Positions 16,193-25,713 of a stretch of DNA of 64,000 nucleotides are shown piece by piece. The notes beneath the pieces are model-generated. The model searched no databases. It was not told the origin of the DNA and was given only the letters and a program-made list of their open reading frames with translations. This stretch comes from G963667425 sp963667425 [NCBI: bacterium]. GTDB lineage: Bacteria > UBP6 > UBA1177. Each line of letters begins with the position of its first letter. The stretch's first letter is position 1. The stretch covers positions 806,001 through 870,000 of the forward strand of contig OY763407.1 of assembly GCA_963667425.1 (NCBI GenBank), given 5' to 3'. The translations under genes and the position numbers were made by a program.

Positions 16193-18325
16193 ATGGAAAA
16201 AGAGTATAAAAAACAAGCGTCTTCTATATTTATTTCAAAAAAAGAAAGTTGCAGCCTTTTAAGTATTTCAAGACAGGCTTTGGAAAAAAGAATAAAAAAA
16301 GGAGAATTTATAACCAGAGAGGTTTATGGAAATGGCGGTTTAAGATATGAACTACTTCTTGCCTCTTTTTCTATAGAAATTCAAAAACAATATTTTGAAA
16401 AAAAATATAATGAGCTTGCTACTTCTTCAGATATGGCAGAAAAAAAGAATTTATTAGACAATAATGTAGAAATAAAAAATGATGAGGCATTCATATATGC
16501 TTCATTAGAGCCGTACAACAGAGCTATCTGTGACAGGAATTTACTCATATTAGATTCTATTGGAGAAAGAAAAGGCAAGGAAGCAGAAAAATTTATAACA
16601 GAAGTATGGAATAAAGAAAATCCGGATACACAAATTTCATATAAAAGTTTTGAAAGAATAAAACTGGCCTACAAAAAATTTGGAATATCAGGAATTTGCG
16701 GGAAATATGGCAAAAAAAAAGGTAAGACAAAAATAAAAGAAAGTTGGTGGCACACTTTTATGAGTATCTATGCTGGCTCAGGTAGTATGACAAGTGTGCG
16801 TTCATGTTGGGAAATAGTCTGCGGTTCAGCACTTGAAAAAGGAGAAATTGATAGAAAAGATGAATTTCCGTCTTTTTCTTTATTTGCTAAAAGAGTTAAA
16901 GAGTATGAATGTACTCAGGCTTTAAATCTTATTCGACATGGAAAAGATTACTGGAAGCAACATCACAGTTTTTCAATTGATATTGATGAAAGCTCTTATA
17001 AAGCTGGAGATGTTTTTGTTGGTGATCATGCAAAATTTGATGTTCTAGTTGCATTACCCGATGCATCTATGGTCAGAGCATGGATAACAGCTATTTGTGA
17101 CTATAAATCTAAAATGATTCTTGGCTACGATATTTTTTACACAAATCCTAATGGCGATAAAATTATACTTTCTTTAAAAAGAGCTTTTGAGAAAGCAGGC
17201 ATCCCTAAAATTCTTCTTTTTGATAATGGTAAAGATTACAGGCGAAAAGATATTGGCGGTGGACGTATAACAAAAACAAGTGAGCTTATTGAAGCATCAA
17301 AATCTACTATTGCCGGAATATTAAATATAGAAATGCATTATGCAATACCATATAACTCACAATCAAAACCGATAGAAAGAATCTTTGGAATTTTTAGAGA
17401 ATATTTTGATAAGCACATAACTGGTTATGCAGGAAGTGATGGTAAAGACAGACCTGATACGACAAGGATTCTTGAGAAAAAGATGGTAAAGATAAAAAAA
17501 GAAATATCCGAAGAGAATTTAAAACAAAGGGCTTTTCCAGTTATTTCTTTTAATGATTTCAAGGAAATGGTAGAAGAGTTTATAGAAATTTACAACAAAA
17601 GAGCTTTTATTACAGGAAAACATGCGGGCAAATCTCCCATACATATATGGAATGAAGACAATCCTTCATTAAGAGCTGCCAATAGTGCCGAACTCGGTAT
17701 ACTTTGTGCCAGCAGTGGAGATCCGGCACGTGTAAACAGAAATTGTCTCAGAGATACAAGAAGTGGAAACGAGTATTTTTCAAGCTGGATGATACAGTTT
17801 GAAGGCACAAAAAAACGATTCTTTTTAAGAATAGATCCAGAAAAACCTAATACAGCATACTGTTTTGAAGCAAAAATCAAAGAATATAATCAGGTAACAG
17901 GTAAGCCGATTTATGAATTAGGAAAGTTTATTAATACCGCAAATATAAAACCAAAAACTACATTATGGGGAGAAAATAAAAAAATTCTGGAAGACCAGCT
18001 AGAAATCAAAAAATCAGTTTACAAGCAAGCAAAAAGACTTTTAAAAGATGCTGTTGGTGCAGAAATGAGTGTTAAAGAAAAATTTGAATATATGAAAACT
18101 TCTGTTTTTGCAGAACATTTAGAAAACTGTGAAATACAAAATCTTAATTCTGAAATTGAAAAACCGGAATCTGGATTAATAACACCCTTTTCTTATATTC
18201 CAGATGAAATAGAAAAAGAAAAAAATAATGGAATATGGGATACATCACTTTTAGCTGAAACTATAACAAAAGAAAAGAAGTCAAAGCATAAATTCGTAAG
18301 ATTTTCAGATATTAAAGAAGATTGA
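16193..18325 (+). CDS. MuA-type DDE transposase
   Basis: Start set at 16193 because AAAGG lies seven bases upstream; the ATG at 16106 has no ribosome site and would translate the TGCAA repeats. The 710-residue product has an N-terminal winged-helix DNA-binding domain ('LLSISRQALEKRIKKGEF'), a middle DNA-binding region, and an RNase-H-fold catalytic core. Likely catalytic residues are D278 ('VGDHAKFD'), D344 ('LLFDNGKDY') and E395 ('QSKPIERIFG'). A Mu-transposase C-terminal beta-barrel region follows. With MuB it would perform replicative or cut-and-paste transposition into random targets. Confidence 0.92.
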   Translation: MEKEYKKQASSIFISKKESCSLLSISRQALEKRIKKGEFITREVYGNGGLRYELLLASFSIEIQKQYFEKKYNELATSSDMAEKKNLLDNNVEIKNDEAFIYASLEPYNRAICDRNLLILDSIGERKGKEAEKFITEVWNKENPDTQISYKSFERIKLAYKKFGISGICGKYGKKKGKTKIKESWWHTFMSIYAGSGSMTSVRSCWEIVCGSALEKGEIDRKDEFPSFSLFAKRVKEYECTQALNLIRHGKDYWKQHHSFSIDIDESSYKAGDVFVGDHAKFDVLVALPDASMVRAWITAICDYKSKMILGYDIFYTNPNGDKIILSLKRAFEKAGIPKILLFDNGKDYRRKDIGGGRITKTSELIEASKSTIAGILNIEMHYAIPYNSQSKPIERIFGIFREYFDKHITGYAGSDGKDRPDTTRILEKKMVKIKKEISEENLKQRAFPVISFNDFKEMVEEFIEIYNKRAFITGKHAGKSPIHIWNEDNPSLRAANSAELGILCASSGDPARVNRNCLRDTRSGNEYFSSWMIQFEGTKKRFFLRIDPEKPNTAYCFEAKIKEYNQVTGKPIYELGKFINTANIKPKTTLWGENKKILEDQLEIKKSVYKQAKRLLKDAVGAEMSVKEKFEYMKTSVFAEHLENCEIQNLNSEIEKPESGLITPFSYIPDEIEKEKNNGIWDTSLLAETITKEKKSKHKFVRFSDIKED

Positions 18326-18338
18326 AATGGAGATTAAA

Positions 18339-19238
18339 ATGAAAGAAATGATAGAAAAATTAAAATTATCAGGTTATTCTCAAGCAAAAATAGCAAGAAT
18401 ATGTGGAATAAGCGATGCCGCACTTTCTAACTATCTTTCAGGGAAATACAATGCAAATGATTTAAGTTTAATTGAAGAAAAAATAAGAAGCGGAATAGAA
18501 ATAGAATTAAAAAGGATTGAACATAAAAACTGTGATGAACTCCCCTTCTTTGAAACTGAAACTGTAAGAAACATTTTCAATGTAGCATTAATTTGCCATA
18601 CAAGAAAACGCATGGGATTAATATATGGCGGAGCTGGACTTGGAAAAACAAGAGCTTGCCTCGAATATGCAAAACGAAATAAAAATACAATTTATATAGA
18701 AGCAAGACCTTCTTTTACAGCAAGAACACTTATGCTTAAGCTTGCAAAAATGCTTTCATGCAACACAAAAACAAATCAGTATGAACTTGAAGAAGAAATA
18801 ATAGAAAAGCTAAGAGAAAGTGGAAAACTTATCATTATAGACGAAGCAGAACATCTTAATCATCGGGCACTTGAGACATTAAGAACTGTTGTTTACAATG
18901 CGTCACACACAGGATTGCTGCTTGTTGGTCTGGAACACCTCAAATATCAGTTAATTGGCCTTAAGGGTAAAAATGAATACCTTTCAAGCAGGTGTCTTGC
19001 CAATAGAAAAATAACAGCACTTACAGAAAAAGATAGTGAAATAATAATTTCAAATATATTTGGAACAGTTTCAAACAGCATTAAAAAAGCATTTAAAAGC
19101 TATTGTAACAGTAATATAAGGCTATTAGAAAATACAATATTTGAAATACAAAGATTACTTTCAATACCTCAGAACAGAGATGCAGAGCTTAGTGAAGATT
19201 TAATAAAATTTGCGGCAGAAATAGCAGTTTTAAGATAA
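18339..19238 (+). CDS. MuB-type AAA+ target-selection ATPase
   Basis: Start at the second ATG (18339), with GGAG six bases upstream; the ATG at 18327 overlaps that site. The N-terminus carries an XRE-like HTH ('YSQAKIARICGISDAALSNY'), as in Mu B. The AAA+ core shows Walker A 'GGAGLGKTRAC' and Walker B 'LIIIDEAEHL'. MuB coats target DNA, stimulates MuA and gives target immunity. It follows the transposase by 13 bases and precedes gemA by two, so it belongs to the early operon. Confidence 0.9.
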   Translation: MKEMIEKLKLSGYSQAKIARICGISDAALSNYLSGKYNANDLSLIEEKIRSGIEIELKRIEHKNCDELPFFETETVRNIFNVALICHTRKRMGLIYGGAGLGKTRACLEYAKRNKNTIYIEARPSFTARTLMLKLAKMLSCNTKTNQYELEEEIIEKLRESGKLIIIDEAEHLNHRALETLRTVVYNASHTGLLLVGLEHLKYQLIGLKGKNEYLSSRCLANRKITALTEKDSEIIISNIFGTVSNSIKKAFKSYCNSNIRLLENTIFEIQRLLSIPQNRDAELSEDLIKFAAEIAVLR

Positions 19239-19240
19239 AA

Positions 19241-19633
19241 ATGAAGATAACAAAAGCACAGATAAAATTTATACATGTTTTAAAATCAAAAGCGAATATA
19301 GATGAAACTGTCTATAGATTAATTCTGGCGAAATACAATGTACTATCTTCTACCGAACTTTCTATATATCAGGCGGCTCAACTTATAGAAGAACTCAAAA
19401 AAGCAGCAGGAGAAATTAGGGTAAAAAACAAAGCATCGTCAGCTCAAATAAACCTGATAGAAACTTTGTGGAAGGAAGTTAGCTATAAAAAAACAGATCA
19501 AGAAAGAAAAAAAGCACTTAATAAATTTCTGGAACGTTTCGGTGTCAGTCATATAAAATGGCTCGAAACAAAAACAGTACAAAAAGTTATTAGCGCACTA
19601 AAAACAATGAAAAATCAGATACCACGAACATAA
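19241..19633 (+). CDS. GemA/gp16-family protein (DUF1018)
   Basis: A 130-residue protein matching the Mu gp16/GemA family in layout: 'ITKAQIKFIHVLKSKANIDE' at the N-terminus, a central 'ASSAQINLIETLWKEV' and a C-terminal helix. In Mu, GemA affects host gene expression and DNA supercoiling, but its molecular activity is not settled. It lies in the conserved early order MuA-MuB-GemA. Confidence 0.8.
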   Translation: MKITKAQIKFIHVLKSKANIDETVYRLILAKYNVLSSTELSIYQAAQLIEELKKAAGEIRVKNKASSAQINLIETLWKEVSYKKTDQERKKALNKFLERFGVSHIKWLETKTVQKVISALKTMKNQIPRT

Positions 19634-19653
19634 ATTTAATTAAGGGAGAAAAA

Positions 19654-20265
19654 ATGGCAGAGAAAATTTTAAAAAACGGGAAAAAATACTGGCAAGATTC
19701 ACAAGGAGATTTGATTCCTGAAAATTATGTAAGAAAAGAAGACAAAGAACGAGACAAAATTGTTGAAAACATTATTGCAGATGTAAAAAAGTACCAAAAA
19801 GAGATGCAGAAATTAAAAGACAAGATTGAGAAAGAAACAAACAGTTATCTTGAAAAAATAGCTGAAGAATATGGAGAAAACTGGAAAGGCAATGCTAGAC
19901 TTTCAACATTTGCAGGAGATAAGGCAGTTGAACTCTCAGTATCTGAATTCATTGATTTTGATGAAAAACTGCAAATAGCAAAGCAGAAAATAGACAACTG
20001 TATACACAGGTGGACAAAAGGAAGTGATAAATCACTTGAAATATTAGTAACCAAAGCTTTTAAAACAGATAAAAAAGGAAAACTTAATAAAAAACTTATT
20101 CTTCAGTTAAGAACGTATGAAATAAAAGATAAAGAATGGCAGGATGCAATGGAAATAATAAATAAATCAATAAAAGTTGTAAATTCTAAAAACTACTTCA
20201 ATTTTTATGAAAAAAGTAAAAATGGTAAATGGACAACATTAAGCCTTAATTTTTCACAAATGTAG
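19654..20265 (+). CDS. DUF3164-family Mu-like early protein
   Basis: A 203-residue protein with the DUF3164 pattern: an N-terminal 'GKKYWQDSQGDLIPENYVRK', a long charged coiled-coil segment (residues 25-75), and a C-terminal half with 'SVSEFIDFDEKLQIAKQKI' and a final 'FNFYEKSKNGKW'. The family occurs in Mu-like prophages near gemA; its function is unknown. A good ribosome site (AAGGGAG) precedes the ATG. Confidence 0.75.
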   Translation: MAEKILKNGKKYWQDSQGDLIPENYVRKEDKERDKIVENIIADVKKYQKEMQKLKDKIEKETNSYLEKIAEEYGENWKGNARLSTFAGDKAVELSVSEFIDFDEKLQIAKQKIDNCIHRWTKGSDKSLEILVTKAFKTDKKGKLNKKLILQLRTYEIKDKEWQDAMEIINKSIKVVNSKNYFNFYEKSKNGKWTTLSLNFSQM

Positions 20266-20274
20266 GAGAAAATT

Positions 20275-20595
20275 ATGAATGATACATTTAAACGCTATAT
20301 AAAAGAAAAAATAAGAGTTATAGACATGCCCAACGAAGATATGCGCTTTATCGCAGAAACATGTGGAGTTGAAACAGCACTCAAGATAATGGAAAATCTT
20401 TCAGGAGCAAGGTTTTTTGTTCCAATATACTGGCAAAAGCATATAGCAACTCGCTTTGTTGCAGAAAATGCAGGAATACTCAGCGTAAAAGAGCTTGCAG
20501 TAGCAACAGGAATGAGTGATTGGACAGTAAACCAGATATTAAACAAAAAACAATCTGAAATCGATGAAATGTCTCAAATGACAATCTGTGATTGA
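20275..20595 (+). CDS. Mor-family middle/late transcription activator
   Basis: A 106-residue protein whose core 'FIAETCGVETALKIMENLSG' corresponds to the Mor dimerisation domain and whose 'SVKELAVATGMSDWTVNQIL' is a Mor-type C-terminal helix-turn-helix. Mor binds dyad-symmetric DNA and recruits RNA polymerase to the middle promoter of Mu. Here it is the last early gene and the only activator found; no second C-type activator is seen. It probably switches on the divergent late operons at about 29.1 kb directly. Confidence 0.78.
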   Translation: MNDTFKRYIKEKIRVIDMPNEDMRFIAETCGVETALKIMENLSGARFFVPIYWQKHIATRFVAENAGILSVKELAVATGMSDWTVNQILNKKQSEIDEMSQMTICD

Positions 20596-20679
20596 TAAAT
20601 CATAAAGATTTTTGAAAATTAATATATATATTTTAAATTTATGAATTTATATCAACAAGAAATATCTGTTTTAGAGAAA

Positions 20680-23600
20680 TTACCTAACCTCAGTAAACCT
20701 GATAGCAGCAACCCACTTAATGGTCTTGTCGGCAACGCCTGTACAGCTTATTGCAAGAGCTCCGTCTGTAAGAGCTACTGCTACCGTTGCACCGGTAAGG
20801 TTTGTGTCGATGTAGTCAGTTGCTACATTGCTCCATGTAAGAGCAGGAGTAGCGAGCTTGGTGTTGATAGCACCCTTAACAGTAAAAGCCACGTCCGCTC
20901 CTGTTGTGGTCTCCATACCTACAATTGAAGCATCGAATCTGAATACTGCTCCGGAAGGTATTGCTATCGGAGAAGGTACTGTCATGCCTGCAAAAATTGA
21001 GAGCATGGACATGAGATTAAGTGTTCCTGTAGTCGTACCGGAAGTTGTTACATAGCAGGTAATGTCCTCAGTTTGCTGGAGCTTACCGGAAACTATTTCA
21101 CCCATATCCTCTCCTAACTGAACTTCGCAGGATGAGGCATGTGCATTAGCCCCTTGAAAATTTGTAACAGATGCCAAACCTGCAGCATTGGCAGCAAACT
21201 TATTTGCCGTTGTGAAGCAATTATCAGCTCTTGAACCGGAAGCTAGTGACTTGCTCCCCATGCCTGTTGCAACGGGAGAAAATACAACTTTGTCAGGGCT
21301 TGTTTGCATAAGATCAAACATCCCTTCTCCGCCTGCTTCCGCGTTATTACAGAATAATCTTACCGGAGCCGTCTCAAGCCAGTCGGATTCTTTAAAATAG
21401 TTGCTAGTAGTAGCCCAGATTATTTTGATTACTCCTGGTTCTGTCGCGGTATCAATAAATGTAGCTTCGGATGAAGATTCCCCCCAGGAATCGATGTCAA
21501 AGTCACCAAATCCTGTGCCCCATTGAGCCTGCATCGGAGCTGTGTAGTTGCTTTTAACTTCTGATGCTGAGATTTCACTCCAATTGGAAGTATCGGCTTC
21601 AGGGCGCAAACCTGTTGCGGTTTCTATGTCGTTTGTACATTTGTAGTATTTTTGTACAGCTGTTGAATATGTTACCTGATATTCTTTCCATGTTGTATCC
21701 CACCAGATATAAGGAGCTGCCATAAAATACACATCTACCGGGTCCGCCAGCACAAGTTCATACTGTGCATTAAACCCTGCCAGTTGGGTAATTGGGTAAA
21801 CTTCCCAGTGGTCTGTATCTGACGCTGGGGCAATTGTGCTTAAGGCTACGCTGGATTTAGCTCTGTAGGTAATACTTTCATCCGTGACTATGCTATATTC
21901 AGAATAGTTTGCCCCGCTTACCCATGCTCCGGCAAAACCACCTCCTTTGACAGAAGATACACGAATATCGACCGCTGCTACATTCATCAGGCCTTGAGCA
22001 TAAGCTCCTCCTATTGCGGCTATGGAATATCCTACAGATAGAGCATACATATTGGGGGTAGGGTCTCCCCCTAGTATAGCCAGTCCCAGACCCTCACCCT
22101 CTTTTGAGAATACGGACATAGCGTCAGCGAGACCATTAGTAAAATCTATCTGTTTGCAACTATCAGTGTAGCTTTTATGTGGAGTAAAATCCAGCCAGTT
22201 GGAATAAATAGCAGTATTTTCTTCTGAAAGGGTCTTTCTAGTAAAACCTGAAATAATTAGCCCTGTTGTGCCGTTATCCAGAATGATTCTATCAATAATG
22301 TCAGAACTCCCGAAACTTCCGTCAGGGTACCTACAGTCCCCTCCGAAATCAGAAATATCATTAATATTTACAACTGTACCGTTAGATGAGCCATCATAGG
22401 CACCTATATAATAAAAATTATAACTACCCGCACTGAAATTAATTTTTTTCAGCTGGTAAAACCACAACTTACCATTTTCAAATTTAATGTTTTCGCAAGC
22501 TCCGATTTGAGGGTACTCTGTAACAGGGTACATATCGGTGTAAACAGCGCCGTCTGTAGTTGATAGAAGTTGGCAGGGGCCGTTTCCCGTAAGAAGATAC
22601 ATTGTTGTAGTTCCGTTTACTGCGATAGCTTTAGGCATCTCTGTTATATTGGCATCAGTTATGGCTACAAACGCTGAAGTAACGGAATCATATTTTACTA
22701 TGTAAGATGTGGTAAGAGTTTCAAATGTAGTGAAATTGCCTGCTATATAAAGATTATCTCCAAAGAAGCGCATAGCGCTAATTAAATAGTCGGAAGTCAT
22801 TTCACATACTTTTGTAAAAGTCATTCCGTCAAAACTGTAGATATAATACTTGGCATCTGTGAGGTTGTACACTTTAAAAATAGCCTTTTTAGCAGTGTCA
22901 TCATAAAAGAAATTGGAATAGGTCTGATCAAATTCCATTGACTCTGTTTCCGTTGCTGCATTAATTATAGGAAGTATGCCGGTAGAACCTGAAATTTCAG
23001 TTGGGATAGTAAATGCAGGGGTCCCTGTAAGGGAGGCAACATAACCTGAAAAAGTGCCAAAATAAAAATCATAGCCGTTAAGATGGCATAATCCTGCTAT
23101 CCTATTTCCATTCATATCATAATAGCTACTAAATCCTGCAGCAGGAAGATAGGTATTGTCACCATATTCCCTATAGGCGTTAGTCTTTGCAAGGTAATTA
23201 CACAACATAGGTTTATAAAGTTTGCTGAACGGATTGTAGAACATGGCCAGCATATAGGTTGTGCCATAACAGTCTTTCCTGGCTACTCCCTGGAAAGTCC
23301 AATCAGCATCTGACGTGAAACTTACGGGCAGCCCTCTCGGGATATAAGGTCCTTTTAAATCATACCCATTATTTCCGTTTACACGAAGATAAAAGTCGCC
23401 AATATTTAAATCGTCGGCTCCTATCTTCAGTTTGCCTCCGCTAGTGTTGATAATATTTTTATCGAGCACTTTAAGTTTCTGTCTGTTGATAAGCACCTTT
23501 TTATCAATGTCCTTAACAATCTCTTTTGTAAGGGAGGTTGAGCCAGACACATTTGCAGCTTCAATTATCGGCTGATTGGCCACGTAACCGGGCTTATCAG

Positions 23601-23772
23601 CATCAGTCTCATCACAGTCAGGCTGAAAAGCGCTTACTGGAAAATTGACCTCAGGGTAGTATCCGTCTGCGTTAGGTGTCCCTGCCTTGTTTACGCCGGT
23701 TATCATATCTGTTTTTGCAGGAACAGCTTTTGTAGTAAACTGGTCCGCAACTTTGGTGGTTATGTCAGCCAT
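20680..23772 (-). CDS. Large tail fibre protein (fibre 3, leftward set)
   Basis: A 1030-residue fibre, the largest of five in the element. A short N-terminal attachment region ('MADITTKVADQFTTKAVPAK') is followed by long beta-rich repeats resembling kelch or propeller segments (residues 170-470). Two CBM5/12-like carbohydrate-binding segments follow at about 614-660 and 685-735 (aromatic residues around 'WVSGANYSEYS' and 'TSNWSEI'). Then come YadA-head-like Ser-Ala-Gly repeats and a C-terminal domain strongly similar to the end of the rightward fibre at 40698-42326. The sequence is visibly richer in G+C than the early genes, suggesting separate acquisition. It ends the leftward late operon. 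Confidence 0.75.
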   Translation of the reverse strand: MADITTKVADQFTTKAVPAKTDMITGVNKAGTPNADGYYPEVNFPVSAFQPDCDETDADKPGYVANQPIIEAANVSGSTSLTKEIVKDIDKKVLINRQKLKVLDKNIINTSGGKLKIGADDLNIGDFYLRVNGNNGYDLKGPYIPRGLPVSFTSDADWTFQGVARKDCYGTTYMLAMFYNPFSKLYKPMLCNYLAKTNAYREYGDNTYLPAAGFSSYYDMNGNRIAGLCHLNGYDFYFGTFSGYVASLTGTPAFTIPTEISGSTGILPIINAATETESMEFDQTYSNFFYDDTAKKAIFKVYNLTDAKYYIYSFDGMTFTKVCEMTSDYLISAMRFFGDNLYIAGNFTTFETLTTSYIVKYDSVTSAFVAITDANITEMPKAIAVNGTTTMYLLTGNGPCQLLSTTDGAVYTDMYPVTEYPQIGACENIKFENGKLWFYQLKKINFSAGSYNFYYIGAYDGSSNGTVVNINDISDFGGDCRYPDGSFGSSDIIDRIILDNGTTGLIISGFTRKTLSEENTAIYSNWLDFTPHKSYTDSCKQIDFTNGLADAMSVFSKEGEGLGLAILGGDPTPNMYALSVGYSIAAIGGAYAQGLMNVAAVDIRVSSVKGGGFAGAWVSGANYSEYSIVTDESITYRAKSSVALSTIAPASDTDHWEVYPITQLAGFNAQYELVLADPVDVYFMAAPYIWWDTTWKEYQVTYSTAVQKYYKCTNDIETATGLRPEADTSNWSEISASEVKSNYTAPMQAQWGTGFGDFDIDSWGESSSEATFIDTATEPGVIKIIWATTSNYFKESDWLETAPVRLFCNNAEAGGEGMFDLMQTSPDKVVFSPVATGMGSKSLASGSRADNCFTTANKFAANAAGLASVTNFQGANAHASSCEVQLGEDMGEIVSGKLQQTEDITCYVTTSGTTTGTLNLMSMLSIFAGMTVPSPIAIPSGAVFRFDASIVGMETTTGADVAFTVKGAINTKLATPALTWSNVATDYIDTNLTGATVAVALTDGALAISCTGVADKTIKWVAAIRFTEVR

Positions 23773-23773
23773 T

Positions 23774-23941
23774 TTATACCTCCTCTAGTTCAATTTCAGT
23801 TTCAGCAGCAGCAGCAGCTTTTTCAGCCTGTCTGGCAAGTTCTGCCTCAGCGGCTTTTACTGCAGCTGCTTTGAATTTCTCCGCAGTCTCTTTAGTTTTA
23901 AATATTCCATGTTTTTTCTTTGTTTGTTGTTTGTCAGTCAT
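23774..23941 (-). CDS. Small Ala/Lys-rich helical protein between fibre genes
   Basis: A 55-residue frame with an ATG preceded by GGAG, ending one base before the large fibre's start codon, whose ribosome site it overlaps (GAGGAGG). The product begins 'MTDKQQTKKKHGIFKTKETA' and continues as an Ala/Glu-rich helix. It could be a fibre-assembly chaperone or a translational coupler. No family recognised. Confidence 0.55.
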   Translation of the reverse strand: MTDKQQTKKKHGIFKTKETAEKFKAAAVKAAEAELARQAEKAAAAAETEIELEEV

Positions 23942-23957
23942 TTTAATTCTCCTTTAT

Positions 23958-25688
23958 TTATGATACTGTTGTTAATATTGCGCCGTCTGCTGTGGCTCTT
24001 ACAGTTCCGTCAGAGTTCAGCAGAGTGTTTTCAGGCAAGTCTGTTCCTGTTGTACCACTGCAGCCGCTTATAAGCCAGGTGGCTTTTTCAGCGTCTGCTG
24101 CAAGGCACCGTATTTCTACATTGTCTTTCAGAACGGCTTTATCGAAGTCCCCACTGTATAAAATAGTGTCATTTTCGTTTACTGCTGTGAACGTTACTTC
24201 CGAATCTGCTGTATTCGGGATAATCTTAATTACATCTCCTACCGATATAGATGTAGTTGTTACATCAGGCAATTTAACTGTTGTGGTGGCTGGAATCATA
24301 AGAGTCCTGTCTATATAAGCGGCGTTTAAAGTAACTTCAAGCAAGGCAGGATCTATGGAAATTACTGAGGGCAGAGCTGTCGAGAATTCACTGCAGCCTT
24401 TTACTAACCATGTCTTCCAATGAACACCGGTCTCGACTTCTATTAATCCCAAGTAAGTAACAGTTACACAGTCCCCTCCTTTGGCGGTAAACTTTTGTTC
24501 TGGGGCTATAAGTTTTACCTGTGAAGATGCAGTAAAGTTTACTAAATGTCCACTTATGCCAACTATAAACTCTGTACTCCATCCAGGGAGATACATTTGA
24601 AAATAACTTGAATTGTATTCACCTACTTCTTCTGGGAGGTTCAATTCTATAGTAAGATCTCTGTCTAAAGCGGATAAAAACAAAGTCCTGTTTGCGTAAA
24701 TATTCTTTGTCTTAAGAGAGTATTGGTTATGATCTACATAAACTGGAAACGTTGCTAAAGATGCAATCTCTTCTGCAGTAGGTATTATAAGAGGGATGTT
24801 CTTCGCCGTATTTGAACAATTATAGAACACAGCCCCATTCCAGCCTACATCAGGACCTATTTTACAGTTATAACACTCGTTACCTGAATATAAGCTACCA
24901 TAAGTAATAGAAGAATTAACTATTTTACACCTTTGGTACATTCCAGGCGCACTAAGCATTGAATTAAATATAACACTGGAATATATAGTACCTACACTAC
25001 TGGTCATGTTACAATTTTTAATAAAAAGTTTAAGCAAAGGTGACCCTGTCCAAGCTACTTCACAATCAATAAGTGATACAGTTGTACTTACAGTAGGAGC
25101 ATTAGTATAGTCATTTACTACCTTGCAGTTTTGTATATAACAATCAGGTTCAAACGTCAATGAAGGCGTCCCGCCAGTGCCACCTTTTGGATTACGTATA
25201 AAAGGCTTTCCTACCCCTATTATACGAATATAGCTAGTTAAAGTAACATCCAACACTGTCTGTCTAATATGTCCCACTAGGTATATCGTCCAAACATTAT
25301 AGCTATCATCTATGCTAACTCTATAAGCATCAATGTATTCTTTGGCCGCAGTATAGGTATTGAATAGCTTACCTGCTACAAATTCTGCGCCTTCGGCTAC
25401 TATAACTATGTGGTCAGTGCCCGCAATAAGTTTTAATAAATTATCAGGCACACCAGTAAGGTCGCTATATGCGCCTGAGGTAGCTACCGGAGCAAACTCC
25501 GGCTTATTAGGTATACACCTAGGGTCTTCCTCGTTTGTAATAGCCCAGTCCTGCCGTAAAGACTCGACAGTAAAATTGGCTCCTGCAGGGGTACTAAGAT
25601 CCTTATTTACTCCCGTTATGAAGTCTGTTAATTTCGGGTTGGCTTTTACGCCCAGGCCAGCAATGGATTTTTTCTGTATCTCTGCCAT
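23958..25688 (-). CDS. Tail fibre protein (fibre 2, leftward set)
   Basis: A 576-residue fibre. The N-terminal region ('SIAGLGVKANPKLTDFITGV') shares the 'TDFITGVNK' element with fibre 3. From about residue 75 it follows the fibre 1/fibre 4 pattern ('LTGVPDNLLKLI', 'AGKLFNTYTAAKEYI'), then a right-handed beta-helix-like region with many Cys/Asn turns ('IQNCKVVNDY', 'LIDCEVAW', 'NECYNCKIGPD'). The end ('WLISGCSGTTGTDLPENTL') matches the 'LTGCSE' end of fibres 1 and 4. It looks like a hybrid of the two fibre types. Confidence 0.72.
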   Translation of the reverse strand: MAEIQKKSIAGLGVKANPKLTDFITGVNKDLSTPAGANFTVESLRQDWAITNEEDPRCIPNKPEFAPVATSGAYSDLTGVPDNLLKLIAGTDHIVIVAEGAEFVAGKLFNTYTAAKEYIDAYRVSIDDSYNVWTIYLVGHIRQTVLDVTLTSYIRIIGVGKPFIRNPKGGTGGTPSLTFEPDCYIQNCKVVNDYTNAPTVSTTVSLIDCEVAWTGSPLLKLFIKNCNMTSSVGTIYSSVIFNSMLSAPGMYQRCKIVNSSITYGSLYSGNECYNCKIGPDVGWNGAVFYNCSNTAKNIPLIIPTAEEIASLATFPVYVDHNQYSLKTKNIYANRTLFLSALDRDLTIELNLPEEVGEYNSSYFQMYLPGWSTEFIVGISGHLVNFTASSQVKLIAPEQKFTAKGGDCVTVTYLGLIEVETGVHWKTWLVKGCSEFSTALPSVISIDPALLEVTLNAAYIDRTLMIPATTTVKLPDVTTTSISVGDVIKIIPNTADSEVTFTAVNENDTILYSGDFDKAVLKDNVEIRCLAADAEKATWLISGCSGTTGTDLPENTLLNSDGTVRATADGAILTTVS

Positions 25689-25713
25689 ATTAATATCTCC
25701 TATTATACATTCA

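Noticed and set aside
20641-20928. Small plus-strand open frame under the end of fibre 3
   Set aside because: It is antisense to a conserved C-terminal domain, lacks a ribosome site, and its composition mirrors the minus-strand gene.
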